The translations under genes and the position numbers were made by a program. From assembly GCA_024278855.1 (NCBI GenBank), contig JAJRSJ010000027.1, forward strand, positions 62,001-126,000: DNA of 64,000 bases. The letters are read 5' to 3'. Positions 47,411 to 57,279 of this stretch are shown here, piece after piece. Within the stretch, counting starts at the first letter, position 1. Each line of letters starts with the position of its first letter. This DNA comes from Alphaproteobacteria bacterium (GTDB lineage: Bacteria > Pseudomonadota > Alphaproteobacteria > Caulobacterales > Maricaulaceae). Under the pieces are notes generated by a model. That model was not told the origin of the DNA, ran no database searches, and worked only from the letters and a program-made list of their open reading frames with translations.

Positions 47411-49057
47411 TTAGAGCAGCCAGCCTTTATAGGAGATCAGCCTGCCAAACACGGGGAGTTTAATCTCCACATCAAAGACAAACCGCCCGTCCTGCACCCG
47501 TTCATGGCTGATAGATTTTGGCAGCAAAAATTTGGGAAACGGCAAGCCAAACAATTTGGCCGAAACAATATCATAATGCAGTTTTGCGTCTTCTATACGA
47601 AACAACATTTTGAATTTAACCGGCCCGAAGCGTTCATAGATCTCGTGGGGCTTCACACCCTTGGACAGGACGGAACGAAAAGACTTGCCGTCTATAGTGC
47701 GCGTCCAGACTTCCTTTTGGTTTTTTAAATCCATTGTTATGGTGATGGGCTGATCGGTTCCGGTTTTGGCAAACCCAATTATGGATGCGACCAATTGCGA
47801 GAGCGGGTTTTTGCCGCGCACCACATCCACCCGCCCGGGCATAATTTTAGTGTTAGCGACTTGGTGTCCTATGCGAACAACCTCTGGCAATTTATCAAAG
47901 TTCTCACCCAGAACCCGCATAAACAAATAAGGCGCAGGTTTAACATCCCCAAATTCCGACTTTATGGCAAGGCTAGAAAATGCTTTTTCAAATTCGGACA
48001 AACTGATTTGACTAAGCGCCGGGCGTGCGCCGGGCGTGGGTTCTTGTTCCAACCAACGTCTGGTTAAAATCTCCGCCGCCAATATAGGTATAAACGGCCC
48101 GTCGCCTTCGGATGCGATGAGGTTCCATGTCTGGCTTATGGGGTTTGCGGCATCGTCTATGCCCAATATGCACATATACATACCGCCGCGCTCACTGGCA
48201 AAATGTCCAAGCCAACTACCTACACGGCTAAAGAGCCTAGCGTGGTTTTGCAGATTGTGCAGGATTTTCCGCTTTTGCAACCAAGCCAGAATACGAATGC
48301 TTATATGGACCAGCCGTAATTCTTGAGAGCCGTAAAACCGCACCGTCTCGACGCCCTTATAATGCTCCGGGAACAACAATAAATCCGGCGCATCGCACAG
48401 ACCAAAATACCGGTTTAATATTTGCTCACCTTTTAGCGAAATTTTGTGCTTGTGAACGCGGGCGTAACCAAGCGCCTGTGTCCATGTCCCGCCGACAAAT
48501 ATTTTAAGCGGCTTGCCCAAATAAGACAACACCGCCTGGGTCACCGACACGCCAATATCTATTTTGCCGCCGGGCGATATACCGCCCTCTATGGATGTTA
48601 TGCGGGAAAACCGGGATTTTGCCGCGTCCACGACTGCAGATGACAAGGCGGGAACCGAACTGGCCCCGCTGATCACGCAGACAGCACGGCGTTTGGCGCT
48701 TGTGTCAAGCTCGGTAATTCCTTGCGTAAATACACCGCTGTCCGACAGGTCAATATAATGCACGCCCAGTTCTATACAGGCTTTGGGCAAAACAGTGCCG
48801 CGACCAAACACATTTTGGAACGGCCCCGAAGCGTCTATGACCAGCCAAGGTTTTAGCACTTTAAGTTGGTCGTCCAAATCCGCCGCCAGATCAAAAACCC
48901 GGGGCGATAAATTACCGCCATATTGACTACACAGAACCTCGGCCTTGGACAAATTTCGCCCGGCTACCAGCACTTTGATATCCTCAATATCCGATAATCT
49001 CTGACAAAGCCGCCCACCAAATTGGCCGTAGCCGCCAATAACCAAAACGGGTTTCAT
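47411..49057 (-). CDS. Saccharopine dehydrogenase-like / DUF4166 protein
   Basis: A 548-aa protein. The N-terminal half is a Rossmann NAD(P)-binding domain ([41 protein letters not shown]), as in saccharopine-dehydrogenase-like oxidoreductases. The C-terminal ~190 residues ([44 protein letters not shown]) match DUF4166. The combination is known in proteobacteria but its reaction is unknown. The ATG at 49057 overlaps the aroC stop (ATGA), so the genes are coupled. Confidence 0.8.
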   Translation of the reverse strand: MKPVLVIGGYGQFGGRLCQRLSDIEDIKVLVAGRNLSKAEVLCSQYGGNLSPRVFDLAADLDDQLKVLKPWLVIDASGPFQNVFGRGTVLPKACIELGVHYIDLSDSGVFTQGITELDTSAKRRAVCVISGASSVPALSSAVVDAAKSRFSRITSIEGGISPGGKIDIGVSVTQAVLSYLGKPLKIFVGGTWTQALGYARVHKHKISLKGEQILNRYFGLCDAPDLLLFPEHYKGVETVRFYGSQELRLVHISIRILAWLQKRKILHNLQNHARLFSRVGSWLGHFASERGGMYMCILGIDDAANPISQTWNLIASEGDGPFIPILAAEILTRRWLEQEPTPGARPALSQISLSEFEKAFSSLAIKSEFGDVKPAPYLFMRVLGENFDKLPEVVRIGHQVANTKIMPGRVDVVRGKNPLSQLVASIIGFAKTGTDQPITITMDLKNQKEVWTRTIDGKSFRSVLSKGVKPHEIYERFGPVKFKMLFRIEDAKLHYDIVSAKLFGLPFPKFLLPKSISHERVQDGRFVFDVEIKLPVFGRLISYKGWLL

Positions 49058-50124
49058 CCCATCTGACCAATATGCATCAGTTTTTGATCGGCCAATACCA
49101 GTGCCAACATAGCTTCGGCGACGGGGACGGCACGGATACCCACGCACGGGTCGTGGCGGCCTTTGGTGCGAATTTCGGTTTCCTCGCCTTTTGATGTAAT
49201 AGTCTTGCGCGGGGTAAGAATTGATGATGTCGGTTTGATTGCCATGCGGGCGACGATTGTATCGCCGTTGGATATGCCGCCCAAAATACCGCCCGCATTG
49301 TTGGACATAAATACCGGCTTGCCGTCCCGCATGCGAATTTCGTCCGCGTTGTCAACGCCGCTAAAACTGGCGGCTGCAAAGCCTGCGCCGATCTCTACAC
49401 CTTTGGCGGCGTTGATCGACATCAGGGCGGCGGCGATTTCCGTGTCGAGTTTGCCGTAGACCGGCGCCCCCCATCCCGCAGGAACCCCGTCCGCTTGGAC
49501 TTCAACAATAGCCCCCACTGAATTACCGTCCTTGCGCAGGGCATCCAGATATTTCGCCCATTCGTTTGCCGTATCTTTGTCCGGGCAAAAGAATGGATTT
49601 TTCGCGACCTCGTCCCAGTCCCAATTGTCCCCGTCGATCATCTTGCTACCCATTTGGGTCAAAGCACCGCGAATGTTCACACCCGTCCCCAAGACCTTGC
49701 GGGCCACCGCACCCGCCGCAACCCGCATAGCGGTTTCGCGGGCACTGGAACGTCCACCGCCCCGGTAATCCCGAAACCCGTATTTGGCATCATAGGTAAA
49801 GTCCGCATGGCCGGGGCGGTACACGTCCTTGATGTCGCCGTAATCCTTTGAGCGGTGATCGGTATTTTCGATCAACAAGGATATTGGTGTACCGGTGGTG
49901 CGGCCCTCAAACACGCCGGACAGGATTTTCACCCGGTCGGCTTCACGCCGCTGGGTGACAAATTTTGATGTGCCAGGCTTGCGCTGATCGAGGAATTTTT
50001 GGATGAAAGCTTCGTCCAAATCAAGCCCCGGCGGCGTGCCGTCAATGACACAACCAATGGCCGGGCCGTGGCTCTCCCCCCAAGAGGTGAAGCGAAACAT
50101 ATGTCCAAATGTGTTATATGACAT
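49054..50124 (-). CDS. aroC: Chorismate synthase
   Basis: AroC makes chorismate from EPSP, using reduced FMN, at the end of the shikimate pathway. Family signatures are [21 protein letters not shown][13 protein letters not shown], [30 protein letters not shown] and [20 protein letters not shown]. At 356 aa it is the normal bacterial size. The start sits in [20 protein letters not shown], the standard N-terminus. Confidence 0.98.
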   Translation of the reverse strand: MSYNTFGHMFRFTSWGESHGPAIGCVIDGTPPGLDLDEAFIQKFLDQRKPGTSKFVTQRREADRVKILSGVFEGRTTGTPISLLIENTDHRSKDYGDIKDVYRPGHADFTYDAKYGFRDYRGGGRSSARETAMRVAAGAVARKVLGTGVNIRGALTQMGSKMIDGDNWDWDEVAKNPFFCPDKDTANEWAKYLDALRKDGNSVGAIVEVQADGVPAGWGAPVYGKLDTEIAAALMSINAAKGVEIGAGFAAASFSGVDNADEIRMRDGKPVFMSNNAGGILGGISNGDTIVARMAIKPTSSILTPRKTITSKGEETEIRTKGRHDPCVGIRAVPVAEAMLALVLADQKLMHIGQMG

Positions 50125-50204
50125 AGGGCCAAACTAGGGCAGGTCTAGCTTGCATGCCAGTAAAATCTCCCACTCCCTGAGACTAAACCTTAAAAAACTA
50201 AACC

Positions 50205-50420
50205 TTAAAAAGCGCGGGAGCCGGCCCTGATGCGAATATGTTGCGGCGCGGGGGGGATTAAGGTCTCGAACGCCTGTTTGCACTTCAAGAACGCATTGAC
50301 ACTGCCGTAGGGGCCATCGGGGTGGTAAAATTTGGCTTTAGCCCGCCATGCCGTGCGGATGTCTGCCTCGCGGGCGCTCATATTAAGCCCTAATGTCATC
50401 ATTGCCTGATGCCGTGTCAT
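50205..50420 (-). CDS. Minimal J-domain protein
   Basis: A 71-aa protein consisting almost only of a J-like domain: a helix with TLGLNMSAREADIRTAW, RAKAKFYHPDG containing the HPD tripeptide that stimulates Hsp70 ATPase, and a helix VNAFLKCKQAFETL. The ORF track starts much further upstream, but the ATG at 50420 has a strong GGAGGG eight bases before it, and the longer start would run into the divergent pdxH. It may act as a DnaK co-factor at a specific site. Confidence 0.7.
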   Translation of the reverse strand: MTRHQAMMTLGLNMSAREADIRTAWRAKAKFYHPDGPYGSVNAFLKCKQAFETLIPPAPQHIRIRAGSRAF

Positions 50421-50494
50421 TATCGTCCCTCCATTATAGACAGACAGGGTTAAGCCCCCTATGGTAAAGGCTCCCCTAACAAGCATGGTTAACA

Positions 50495-51166
50495 ATGAAA
50501 CAATCACCAAAAAAATCACCAAAGAAACCATCTGCGCAAACATACGCTGACCAATCCAAAGCCAATGCAGGCCCGATGTTTCGCGCCCAAGACCCCTATG
50601 CTTTATTCGCTGCATGGATGGACGAAGCCAAATTGGGCGAGCCAAATGATCCAAATGCTATGGCCCTGGCCACGGTGGACGCGGACGGCCTGCCAGATGT
50701 GCGCATGGTTTTGCTTAAAGGCGTCGATGAACGGGGGTTTGTGTTTTATTCCAACACAGGCAGCACCAAGGGCGGTCAACTTAAACATAACCCCAAGGCC
50801 GCCTTAAATTTTCACTGGAAGTCTTTGCGCCGACAAGTTCGGGTGCGCGGCACGGTCGAGTCCTTAAGTAAAATTGAGGTTGGTAAATATTTTGCGTCGC
50901 GCCCGCGCGATGCTCAACTTGGTGCCTGGGCCTCAAAACAATCCAAAACCATGGCAAGTAGAGGCGTGTTTGAAAAAGCGATCAAAACTGCGCGGGACAA
51001 GTTTTCCGGGGCCAGTGTTCCCTTGCCGCCGGGGTGGCGAGGATGGCGTGTCCTGCCAACACAAATCGAATTTTGGCGCGACCGCCCATTTCGCCTCCAT
51101 GACCGTTTATTATTTACTTGGGACGATGCGTCTAAAACATGGACAAAGCGGCGGCTTTACCCCTAA
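50495..51166 (+). CDS. pdxH: Pyridoxamine 5'-phosphate oxidase
   Basis: PdxH oxidises PNP/PMP to pyridoxal 5'-phosphate with FMN. Blocks are DPYALFAAWMDEAK, VDADGLPDVRMVLLKG, NFHWKSLRRQVRVRGTVE, YFASRPRDAQLGAWAS and the C-terminal EFWRDRPFRLHDRL ... WTKRRLYP. A Lys/Pro-rich N-terminal stretch precedes the domain. Length (223 aa) fits. It diverges from the J-domain gene. Confidence 0.96.
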   Translation: MKQSPKKSPKKPSAQTYADQSKANAGPMFRAQDPYALFAAWMDEAKLGEPNDPNAMALATVDADGLPDVRMVLLKGVDERGFVFYSNTGSTKGGQLKHNPKAALNFHWKSLRRQVRVRGTVESLSKIEVGKYFASRPRDAQLGAWASKQSKTMASRGVFEKAIKTARDKFSGASVPLPPGWRGWRVLPTQIEFWRDRPFRLHDRLLFTWDDASKTWTKRRLYP

Positions 51167-51208
51167 GATGAAGTTAGACCCGAAATGTTTAGGGCAAAAG
51201 GATAGGTT

Positions 51209-51712
51209 ATGGACGGTTTTATATTTTTCCTGATTTTTATTTTCATCATTATACCCATCATAAAAAATATTGTTGGCACAAATAAGTCTACCAAAAAGAA
51301 CGCCCGCACCAAAACAAATCCCCACACCAAAACAAATCCATGGGGGCAAAACCATGAACAGCTTAAAACCCAGCAGGCAAACCCCGTTATTACCAATCGC
51401 GGTAATAACCACAAACCAACCCGCTACCAAACCCATCAACGTACCCATCAGCGCAACCAAGACCAAATAGACCGCGAAAGAGCGCAAGACCTGCGCCAAC
51501 GCGACGCCCATCAACGTCTGGAGAGCCTGCAAAACCGCAAGCGCGGCCGCGACATCATTCGCATTGGCAATAAAGGTCGGGACGATTGGGGGGTCAAGGG
51601 CGATAATAGCGGTGTCGGCGGGGTGATCACAGTTGTTATTCTAGGGGTTATTGTCTTCTTTGTCATCTCAGAATTCGCGCCCGTCTTGATGGATATGTTG
51701 AACGATTTTTAG
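51209..51712 (+). CDS. Two-helix membrane protein with basic Asn-rich linker
   Basis: A 167-aa protein with a very hydrophobic N-terminal helix (FIFFLIFIFIIIPII), a Lys/Asn/Gln/Arg-rich, probably helical or disordered cytoplasmic or periplasmic linker of ~110 residues (HQRTHQRNQDQIDRERAQDL) and a C-terminal helix (GVITVVILGVIVFFVISEF). I recognise no family. It lies 42 bp after pdxH and 10 bp before the DUF1499 gene and so belongs to their operon. Confidence 0.65.
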   Translation: MDGFIFFLIFIFIIIPIIKNIVGTNKSTKKNARTKTNPHTKTNPWGQNHEQLKTQQANPVITNRGNNHKPTRYQTHQRTHQRNQDQIDRERAQDLRQRDAHQRLESLQNRKRGRDIIRIGNKGRDDWGVKGDNSGVGGVITVVILGVIVFFVISEFAPVLMDMLNDF

Positions 51713-51722
51713 GAATGACAAA

Positions 51723-52505
51723 ATGGACAAACTTGTAACGCTTAAATCTTGGCTGCTGAAGCTGGCCATTTGTCTGGCCGTACTCATACCTGTATATTTT
51801 CTCGTCGCCGCTCTGGGGACGAAATTCGGCCTTTGGGGTTGGCAAATTGGGTTTGGCAAATTGACATTTGGCTATGGGCCAAAATTGATCATGTTGGCAC
51901 TGGGCGCGAGTTTAGTGTCCGTGATTATGGCCTTTGTTGTCAAGCCGCGTAAAGGTTGGCTAATAAGCCTGTTGTGTTTGGCCGTACCGCTAACCGCATT
52001 TGGTATTGGTAAGAACCTGCGCACCAAGGCCGGCAAGCTGCCACCAATTGCTGACATTACAACGGACACCCAATCCCCGCCGACATTTTCCGAAACGATC
52101 GCTACGCGCCGTACAAAAAACCAATGTAGCAACACGCTAGATTATATGGGAAAAACATTTGGCCAAGACAAAACCTTGGTCTCGGCGGCGCAAGTCAAGG
52201 CTTACCCGGACATTCGCACACTGGTATTTGCCAAGCCCACAAAAGCCGTGTTTGACAAAGCCCTTGCTGCGGCGAAATCCATGGGTTGGGACATCGTTTC
52301 ACATTCGGAGGATACGGGCATAATAGAAGCTACGGCTACAAGTTTTTGGTACGGGTTTAGCGATGATGTTATTATCCGCATTGGGCCGGCAGACGGCGGC
52401 GGCAGCTTGCTTGATATCCGCTCAATCAGCTGCGTTGGCCGCTCGGACATTGGTGTCAATGCGGCCCGTATTCGCAAATTTCGCGGCAAGCTAGAGGGGC
52501 TTTAG
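51723..52505 (+). CDS. DUF1499 membrane protein
   Basis: A 260-aa protein with three N-terminal hydrophobic segments (LLKLAICLAVLIPVYFLVAAL, LIMLALGASLVSVIMAFVV, LISLLCLAVPLTAFGIG) and a C-terminal DUF1499 domain: CSNTLDYMG, KAVFDKALAAAKSMGWDIV, and DVIIRIGPADGGGSLLDIRS followed by GRSDIGVNAARIRKF. The latter is the signature of the family. Function unknown. It converges with the AI-2E family gene. Confidence 0.88.
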   Translation: MDKLVTLKSWLLKLAICLAVLIPVYFLVAALGTKFGLWGWQIGFGKLTFGYGPKLIMLALGASLVSVIMAFVVKPRKGWLISLLCLAVPLTAFGIGKNLRTKAGKLPPIADITTDTQSPPTFSETIATRRTKNQCSNTLDYMGKTFGQDKTLVSAAQVKAYPDIRTLVFAKPTKAVFDKALAAAKSMGWDIVSHSEDTGIIEATATSFWYGFSDDVIIRIGPADGGGSLLDIRSISCVGRSDIGVNAARIRKFRGKLEGL

Positions 52506-52525
52506 AGGTTCACATTGAAGACTTG

Positions 52526-53584
52526 TTACATTGATTTTTGCGGCCCATAGCCTTCAATGTCCGGATTCCCGTCCGCAGACAAAAGAATAGCAATCCAGCG
52601 TGTAGTGGAAAACTGCCCGAGTATAATCATCAAAATTACGGTCAGGGGCGCCGAAAGAAAGGCCCCTACCCCGCCCCATAAAGCTTGCCACAACACCAAT
52701 GATAAAATCACCACAAGCGCCGATAAATTCATGCTGTCGCCCATCATTTTTGGCTGTAAAGTATTGGAGATGACAAATTGCACCACGAACAACAAACCCG
52801 CCATCATCCCGACCATGGCAAAGCTGTCAAATTGCACCACGGCAAACATGGCCGGTAATATCCCCGCCAGCACCGAGCCGACCACCGGAATATAATTGAG
52901 GATAAAGATCACCAAAGCCCAAAACAGCGCATTATCAAGGCCAAATATTTTCATGATAATAAAACTAAGCACGGTCATAATGATGCTCATCAAGGTCTGG
53001 ATGCCAAGATATTTTTCAATACTGGCCCGGATGCGCTCACCAACCAAAGTCGCCTGTTTGCGTTTTTTAGGGTCGGGCCAAATATCATCCATTTTTTTGC
53101 CGAAGGAATTTTGCGCTGCAAATAAAAACACCACATATAATGCAATAAACACAAAACTCGACATCACGCCTTGGATCGAGCGCGCAAAACCACCGAGCAA
53201 AGCTTCAAAGCGTGACGTCAACCCAAAGCGTTCATTGAGCCCGTTCCACGAACCGTCGCCAAATCTGTCCATGACCGGATTTACAATCTCGTCGAGCCGT
53301 TGTTGGTAACGGGCGGCGTCCTGAGCAATACCGTGGGCCGTATCGGCAATAATCATCACGATGCCCGCCAATGCGGCAATCACCACTAAAAACGAAATGC
53401 CCAAGGTGGCAAAATAAGGTAGAAAACTGACCTTGCGATTAAGCCAGCGGGCAAATGCATCAATGATCAACCAGAAAAATATCGCCAATGCAAAGGGCGC
53501 CAATATATCGCGCATCCAGTACAAAACCCACCCTGCCAGCACGAATGCCACAAATAAAATACTGCCCCGAGCCGCTCTGTCCAT
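52526..53584 (-). CDS. AI-2E family transporter
   Basis: A polytopic membrane protein of 352 aa. The pattern LAPFALAIFFWLIIDAFARWL, YIPVVGSVLAGILPAMFAVV and NTLQPKMMGDSMNLSALVVILSLVLWQALWGGVGAFLSAPL is that of the UPF0118/AI-2E family (PF01594), which contains putative efflux or ion/proton transporters. Membership does not imply AI-2 transport. About seven membrane helices are visible. Confidence 0.92.
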   Translation of the reverse strand: MDRAARGSILFVAFVLAGWVLYWMRDILAPFALAIFFWLIIDAFARWLNRKVSFLPYFATLGISFLVVIAALAGIVMIIADTAHGIAQDAARYQQRLDEIVNPVMDRFGDGSWNGLNERFGLTSRFEALLGGFARSIQGVMSSFVFIALYVVFLFAAQNSFGKKMDDIWPDPKKRKQATLVGERIRASIEKYLGIQTLMSIIMTVLSFIIMKIFGLDNALFWALVIFILNYIPVVGSVLAGILPAMFAVVQFDSFAMVGMMAGLLFVVQFVISNTLQPKMMGDSMNLSALVVILSLVLWQALWGGVGAFLSAPLTVILMIILGQFSTTRWIAILLSADGNPDIEGYGPQKSM

Positions 53585-53635
53585 GATAGGTTCTCCACTA
53601 ATTTGCGGACACCCTAACTTGTTTGCCCGCCTATG

Positions 53636-54403
53636 TTAAGCAGGATTTTCTTCACTTTTCGCCAACATATCCGCAAACTCGGTGGCTAGCTTGTAAACAT
53701 CGCCAGGCCAGCGAGCCGAAATCAGGTTTTTGTGTTTGACGATAAAGCCTTTATTTGGGTTTTTTGCGCTGCCAAAGGCCGGAAACATCGGGCCGGGCTT
53801 GAAAGCCTTGGGATCGGCTAACACGGCGCTAACTTCGTCCTGCACACTGGTTGGATAGGTTTGGTAATGGGTGCCCATAGCTTTTTTGGTCATTTTATAG
53901 GCGATGTTTTCCTGGAAATTATTCAGGCCGGTAACGGTGTAGTCGTACAATAACGAGCGGCCACCCGCGTTTTTCGCTCGTGCCAAAGCCAGCACGCCGT
54001 GACAGACACTGGCCACAGGTGCGTTACGCTCAAAGAAATTGCGACATATGGCAAAGACATCTTGCGATTCCAGATATGGCTTCATGCCCGGCGCGTGGCC
54101 GCCCGGCAAGACCAAGCCGTCATAATCGCCCGGCTTGACATTCTCCCAGGAAAACGGGGTTTGGAAGTTGGCGTCCGCCGCCATTTGGTGGTAAATATCG
54201 GCGTTCTCGGGCTTGGCGGCCAAGGATTTAAGCAGGCCGGTCAGACCCGTGCCGTTCAGCGTGCTTTGATCACACCTGGCCGGCGTGCCGTCGCCCGTAG
54301 CAAAATACACCTCATGCCCGGCGTCCTTGAGCACACGCCACGGTACGCCCGCCTCGGTGGGGTCGAAATCTTCATTGGGCAAGACCATGAGAACTTTAGC
54401 CAA
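53636..54403 (-). CDS. DJ-1/PfpI family type-1 glutamine amidotransferase-like protein
   Basis: A 255-aa protein of the DJ-1/PfpI superfamily, Hsp31/YhbO-like. The nucleophile elbow is ASVCHGVLALARAKN with Cys in place. The acidic partner is in DYDGLVLPGGHAPGM. The N-terminus (VLMVLPNEDFDPTEAGVPWRVL) fits. Roles include glyoxalase-type or chaperone activity; substrate unknown. The start follows AGGAGCGTAAACTT. Confidence 0.9.
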   Translation of the reverse strand: MAKVLMVLPNEDFDPTEAGVPWRVLKDAGHEVYFATGDGTPARCDQSTLNGTGLTGLLKSLAAKPENADIYHQMAADANFQTPFSWENVKPGDYDGLVLPGGHAPGMKPYLESQDVFAICRNFFERNAPVASVCHGVLALARAKNAGGRSLLYDYTVTGLNNFQENIAYKMTKKAMGTHYQTYPTSVQDEVSAVLADPKAFKPGPMFPAFGSAKNPNKGFIVKHKNLISARWPGDVYKLATEFADMLAKSEENPA

Positions 54404-54419
54404 GTTTACGCTCCTATTG

Positions 54420-56711
54420 TTATGGACTGATTTTTATAGATTTTCTGGCAACCACTCTTTTGCCGCCAAGCACATATCTAATCTCGTATTCGCCCGGCGT
54501 TTTGGGCATTGTCAGCGTTTGCGGGCTGCCATTTACCGAATAAAAATAATCCGTGTATTTACTGGCCCTCGCATCCGGCGGCACCACGGTGATCCAGTCA
54601 CCGCGCTCCGCAGGGCCTGCAAAACCTACCGAAATATCGTCCCCGGTTTTGGCTTGAGCGGGGGCGTCAAGGGATATTGAAATATCCGTTATGGTGATGT
54701 TTTGGCGCGCAATGACTTTAGCATTATTCTGCACATACCGAAGCTCATAAAGACCCGGCTCAAGCGGCATGGATATTTTTGCAGGCGAACCGTTTCTGGT
54801 ATAGGCATAATCCAGATAGCTTTTCTCTCGTGCGTCCGGCGTCGTTACTGTGATAAAATCACGCGGCTCATCGGTCGGGCCAACCCAATCTATTTCAACC
54901 GCGCTCCCGACAATGGCAGATTTAGGTCCCCTTAAACTTGCCTGTACTTGCGTGATTGTGACGGGTTTGCGGGCAATGACTTTATCGCCTTGCAACCCAC
55001 CCTTTTGCACATAGCGCAGTTCGTATAGACCGGGGGTGAGCGGCATTCTGATTTTTGACGGACTGCCATTGCTGGCATATTTATAGTCCCCGTAACTATT
55101 TTGGGCCGCGTCCGGTTTGGTCACCGTAATATAATCTCCTGTGCCCTCTGGCCCACTCCATTCAATGCTCAGCGTCTCGCCTGTTTCGGCGGTGTCTGGG
55201 CCGTCAAGACTGGCACCGACCGCAGTAATCACGACAGGCTGTCGTGCAATGACACTATGGGCGTTGCCGCTGGTGTCCGCACCGGGGCCGACAAAAACAT
55301 AGCGAATTTCATATTTGCCCGGCTTAACCGGCATGGTTAAATCATGGGGTGTGCCTGCGTCTTTGGTATAAAAATAATCCAGATATGCCGCCGCCTCAGC
55401 GTCTATGGGCGTTATGGTGATAAAATCGCTCTGGGAGGCCGGGCCGCTCCACTGCACGGAAAAAACACTGCCTGCCTCAGCCTTTTGCGGGCCTTTGACG
55501 CTGGCCACAGCTTTACCGACCTGCATAGGGGTGCGGGCTAATACTTTATAGGGATTATTTAAAACATAGCGCACCTCATAACTGCCCGGCGTTATCGGCG
55601 CGGTGAGCCTGAGCGGATTGCCGTTACTGGTATAGGCATAGCTGGTATGGGATCTCGCCTTGGCATCCGGCGCGGTGATAGTGATAAAATCCGCACGCTT
55701 ATTTGGCCCGGTCCATTCAACAACGAATGCGAGCCCGGCTCCAACTTGTTCGCGCTCCGGTGTCACGCTGGCTTCATATTGCGGATCAAGGGCAATGGTA
55801 ATATTTGTTTGGCGGCCCGGCGCTATGTTCATCAGGCGGCGTACACCCTTAAGGCCGTCTGAAATTTGGGTGACAAAGACATCATAAACCCCGGGCGGAA
55901 TTTCTGTGTTGACTTCGCCTTTATTATCGCCCTCGTAAACGATCTCCCCGCCGCCTGTTTTTTGTACACGCCAGTTCAAGCCCGTCCCTATGGTCGGGCC
56001 ATTTTCCAACACCGTTGCTGCCAAATAAAGCTTAGCCGGTGCTGCCCCGACTTGTTGGGAAACTATTGTCGCGCCAACCGCCGTGGACAGTTCGCCGGCA
56101 TTTGCGGCTGACAAATAAAGCCCGCCTGTGCTTTCGGCCAAGCATTGCAATTGTGTTTCCGTCTTTTTATCGACAATATCAAAGCCGACCACATGGGCGG
56201 TGAAATCCACACCGTCTGCCGCCAATTGCTTGCCCAAGGCGCACGGGTCGAGATTACAGGTCTCGATGCCGTCGCTGATCAAAATGACCGTGGCCTTGCT
56301 TTGCGTGTATTTCAACTTTTCCGCCGCCATTTTGACAGAGGCCGATATCGGGGTTTTGCCCTTGGGGCTGATCCCCTGAACTGCTTTTTTAATTGCGGCC
56401 CGACTGGCGCCTATTTCGGACAAAAGCGCAATATCAGAGCAATCCCCTTTTTTTGTATGACCGTAAGCCATCAGGCCGAGGCGGGTACTGGCCGGCATTT
56501 CGTCCAATAATTCGCTCAACACGCCGCGCGCAATCTCGATTTTGGCCTTGCCCTCAATCTGCCCCCACATGGAGCCGGACGCGTCCAATATGAGAATCGC
56601 GTCCTCGCTAGGCGTTTCCTGATCTGCATTTTGAGCGGTCGCAGGGCTTACCCCCAACATGACAGAAACAATTAGCCCCACTAGAATCCGGTGAATATTT
56701 GCATAATTCAT
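54420..56711 (-). CDS. vWA-domain exported protein with five C-terminal beta repeats
   Basis: A 763-aa protein with a signal peptide (ILVGLIVSVMLGVSPATA) and a von Willebrand A domain at residues ~35-220. Its MIDAS motif is LILDASGSMWG, with T in KGKTPISASV and D in LISDGIETC. After a beta linker come five ~75-90 aa repeats with the core WSGP ... DYITVTKPDA ... YELRYV. The repeats should form a string of Ig-like or pre-peptidase-like beta domains, suited to adhesion or surface scaffolding. The start is ATG at 56711 with AAAGGG upstream. Confidence 0.85.
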   Translation of the reverse strand: MNYANIHRILVGLIVSVMLGVSPATAQNADQETPSEDAILILDASGSMWGQIEGKAKIEIARGVLSELLDEMPASTRLGLMAYGHTKKGDCSDIALLSEIGASRAAIKKAVQGISPKGKTPISASVKMAAEKLKYTQSKATVILISDGIETCNLDPCALGKQLAADGVDFTAHVVGFDIVDKKTETQLQCLAESTGGLYLSAANAGELSTAVGATIVSQQVGAAPAKLYLAATVLENGPTIGTGLNWRVQKTGGGEIVYEGDNKGEVNTEIPPGVYDVFVTQISDGLKGVRRLMNIAPGRQTNITIALDPQYEASVTPEREQVGAGLAFVVEWTGPNKRADFITITAPDAKARSHTSYAYTSNGNPLRLTAPITPGSYEVRYVLNNPYKVLARTPMQVGKAVASVKGPQKAEAGSVFSVQWSGPASQSDFITITPIDAEAAAYLDYFYTKDAGTPHDLTMPVKPGKYEIRYVFVGPGADTSGNAHSVIARQPVVITAVGASLDGPDTAETGETLSIEWSGPEGTGDYITVTKPDAAQNSYGDYKYASNGSPSKIRMPLTPGLYELRYVQKGGLQGDKVIARKPVTITQVQASLRGPKSAIVGSAVEIDWVGPTDEPRDFITVTTPDAREKSYLDYAYTRNGSPAKISMPLEPGLYELRYVQNNAKVIARQNITITDISISLDAPAQAKTGDDISVGFAGPAERGDWITVVPPDARASKYTDYFYSVNGSPQTLTMPKTPGEYEIRYVLGGKRVVARKSIKISP

Positions 56712-56926
56712 AAGGCACCCTTTCAAGTACAGGCCTTAAGCCTAGCACATGATTGGTATTTTTGGAATAATTGTTTAAATCGGCCATAAGCACAGATTAC
56801 CAGAACATGTTTCGTTTTTTATCACCTTTGGGTTGTCGAGCGCGCAAATATTTTACCAAAAATGTCGCAAATCACCTTATGTTCTACACAGATGAAAACT
56901 GGAATCATTATAGGTTGAAGTGCGGA

Positions 56927-56992
56927 CTTGTTTTTTGGTTTTTTTGCAAAAAAAATTATAAAATAATTGAAAAAAAATATTGCAACCAAAGC
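56927..56992. other. Very AT-rich tract upstream of nrdA
   Basis: About 65 bp of almost pure A/T with long A and T runs (TTTTTTGG ... AAAAAAAATTATAAAATAATTG), far from the composition of the surroundings. It lies upstream of the CtrA-type boxes in a 568-bp gap and may be a bent or nucleoid-protein binding region. No gene is seen in the first part of the gap. Confidence 0.6.
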
Positions 56993-57018
56993 TTTGGAAT
57001 ATCAGGAAGTTTTGGCGA

Positions 57019-57057
57019 TTAACCCGGCGTTAACCACGGAGCTTAACGGGTTATTAA
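57019..57057 (+). promoter_or_regulatory. Two tandem CtrA-type boxes upstream of nrdA
   Basis: TTAACCCGGCGTTAA (57019-57033) and TTAACGGGTTATTAA (57043-57057) each match TTAA-N7-TTAA exactly, 24 bp apart. This is the consensus for the cell-cycle regulator CtrA in Caulobacter-type bacteria. Binding itself is inferred. Confidence 0.7.
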
Positions 57058-57110
57058 CAATAAAAATACCAAACTACACACACAAGGTATTGACGGCGTG
57101 GTGGAAATGG

Positions 57111-57126
57111 ACACTATATGTAGTAC
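57111..57126 (+). promoter_or_regulatory. NrdR-type box at the nrdA promoter
   Basis: ACACTATATGTAGTAC closely matches the NrdR consensus (ACAC-ATATAT-GTGT type). It overlaps the -10 region of a TTGACG promoter whose -35 is at 57091-57096. Only one clear box is visible; NrdR sites usually come in pairs. Confidence 0.6.
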
Positions 57127-57165
57127 GAAGACCGTTTGGGTTTCCAAAACTTGATGAATTGACAG

Positions 57166-57185
57166 CGGATATGGGTACATATCCG
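57166..57185 (+). promoter_or_regulatory. Inverted repeat in the nrdA leader
   Basis: CGGATATG-GGTA-CATATCCG is a perfect 8-bp inverted repeat with a 4-bp spacer, between the promoter and the start codon. It could be a further operator or an RNA hairpin. Confidence 0.5.
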
Positions 57186-57279
57186 AAGGGGATATTTGTC
57201 ACTGTAAATACCAGTTTAATCACGCGGCGCTTTGGGAAAAGGGGCCACAAAACAGATAACGCTACAAAATGGGGGAATT

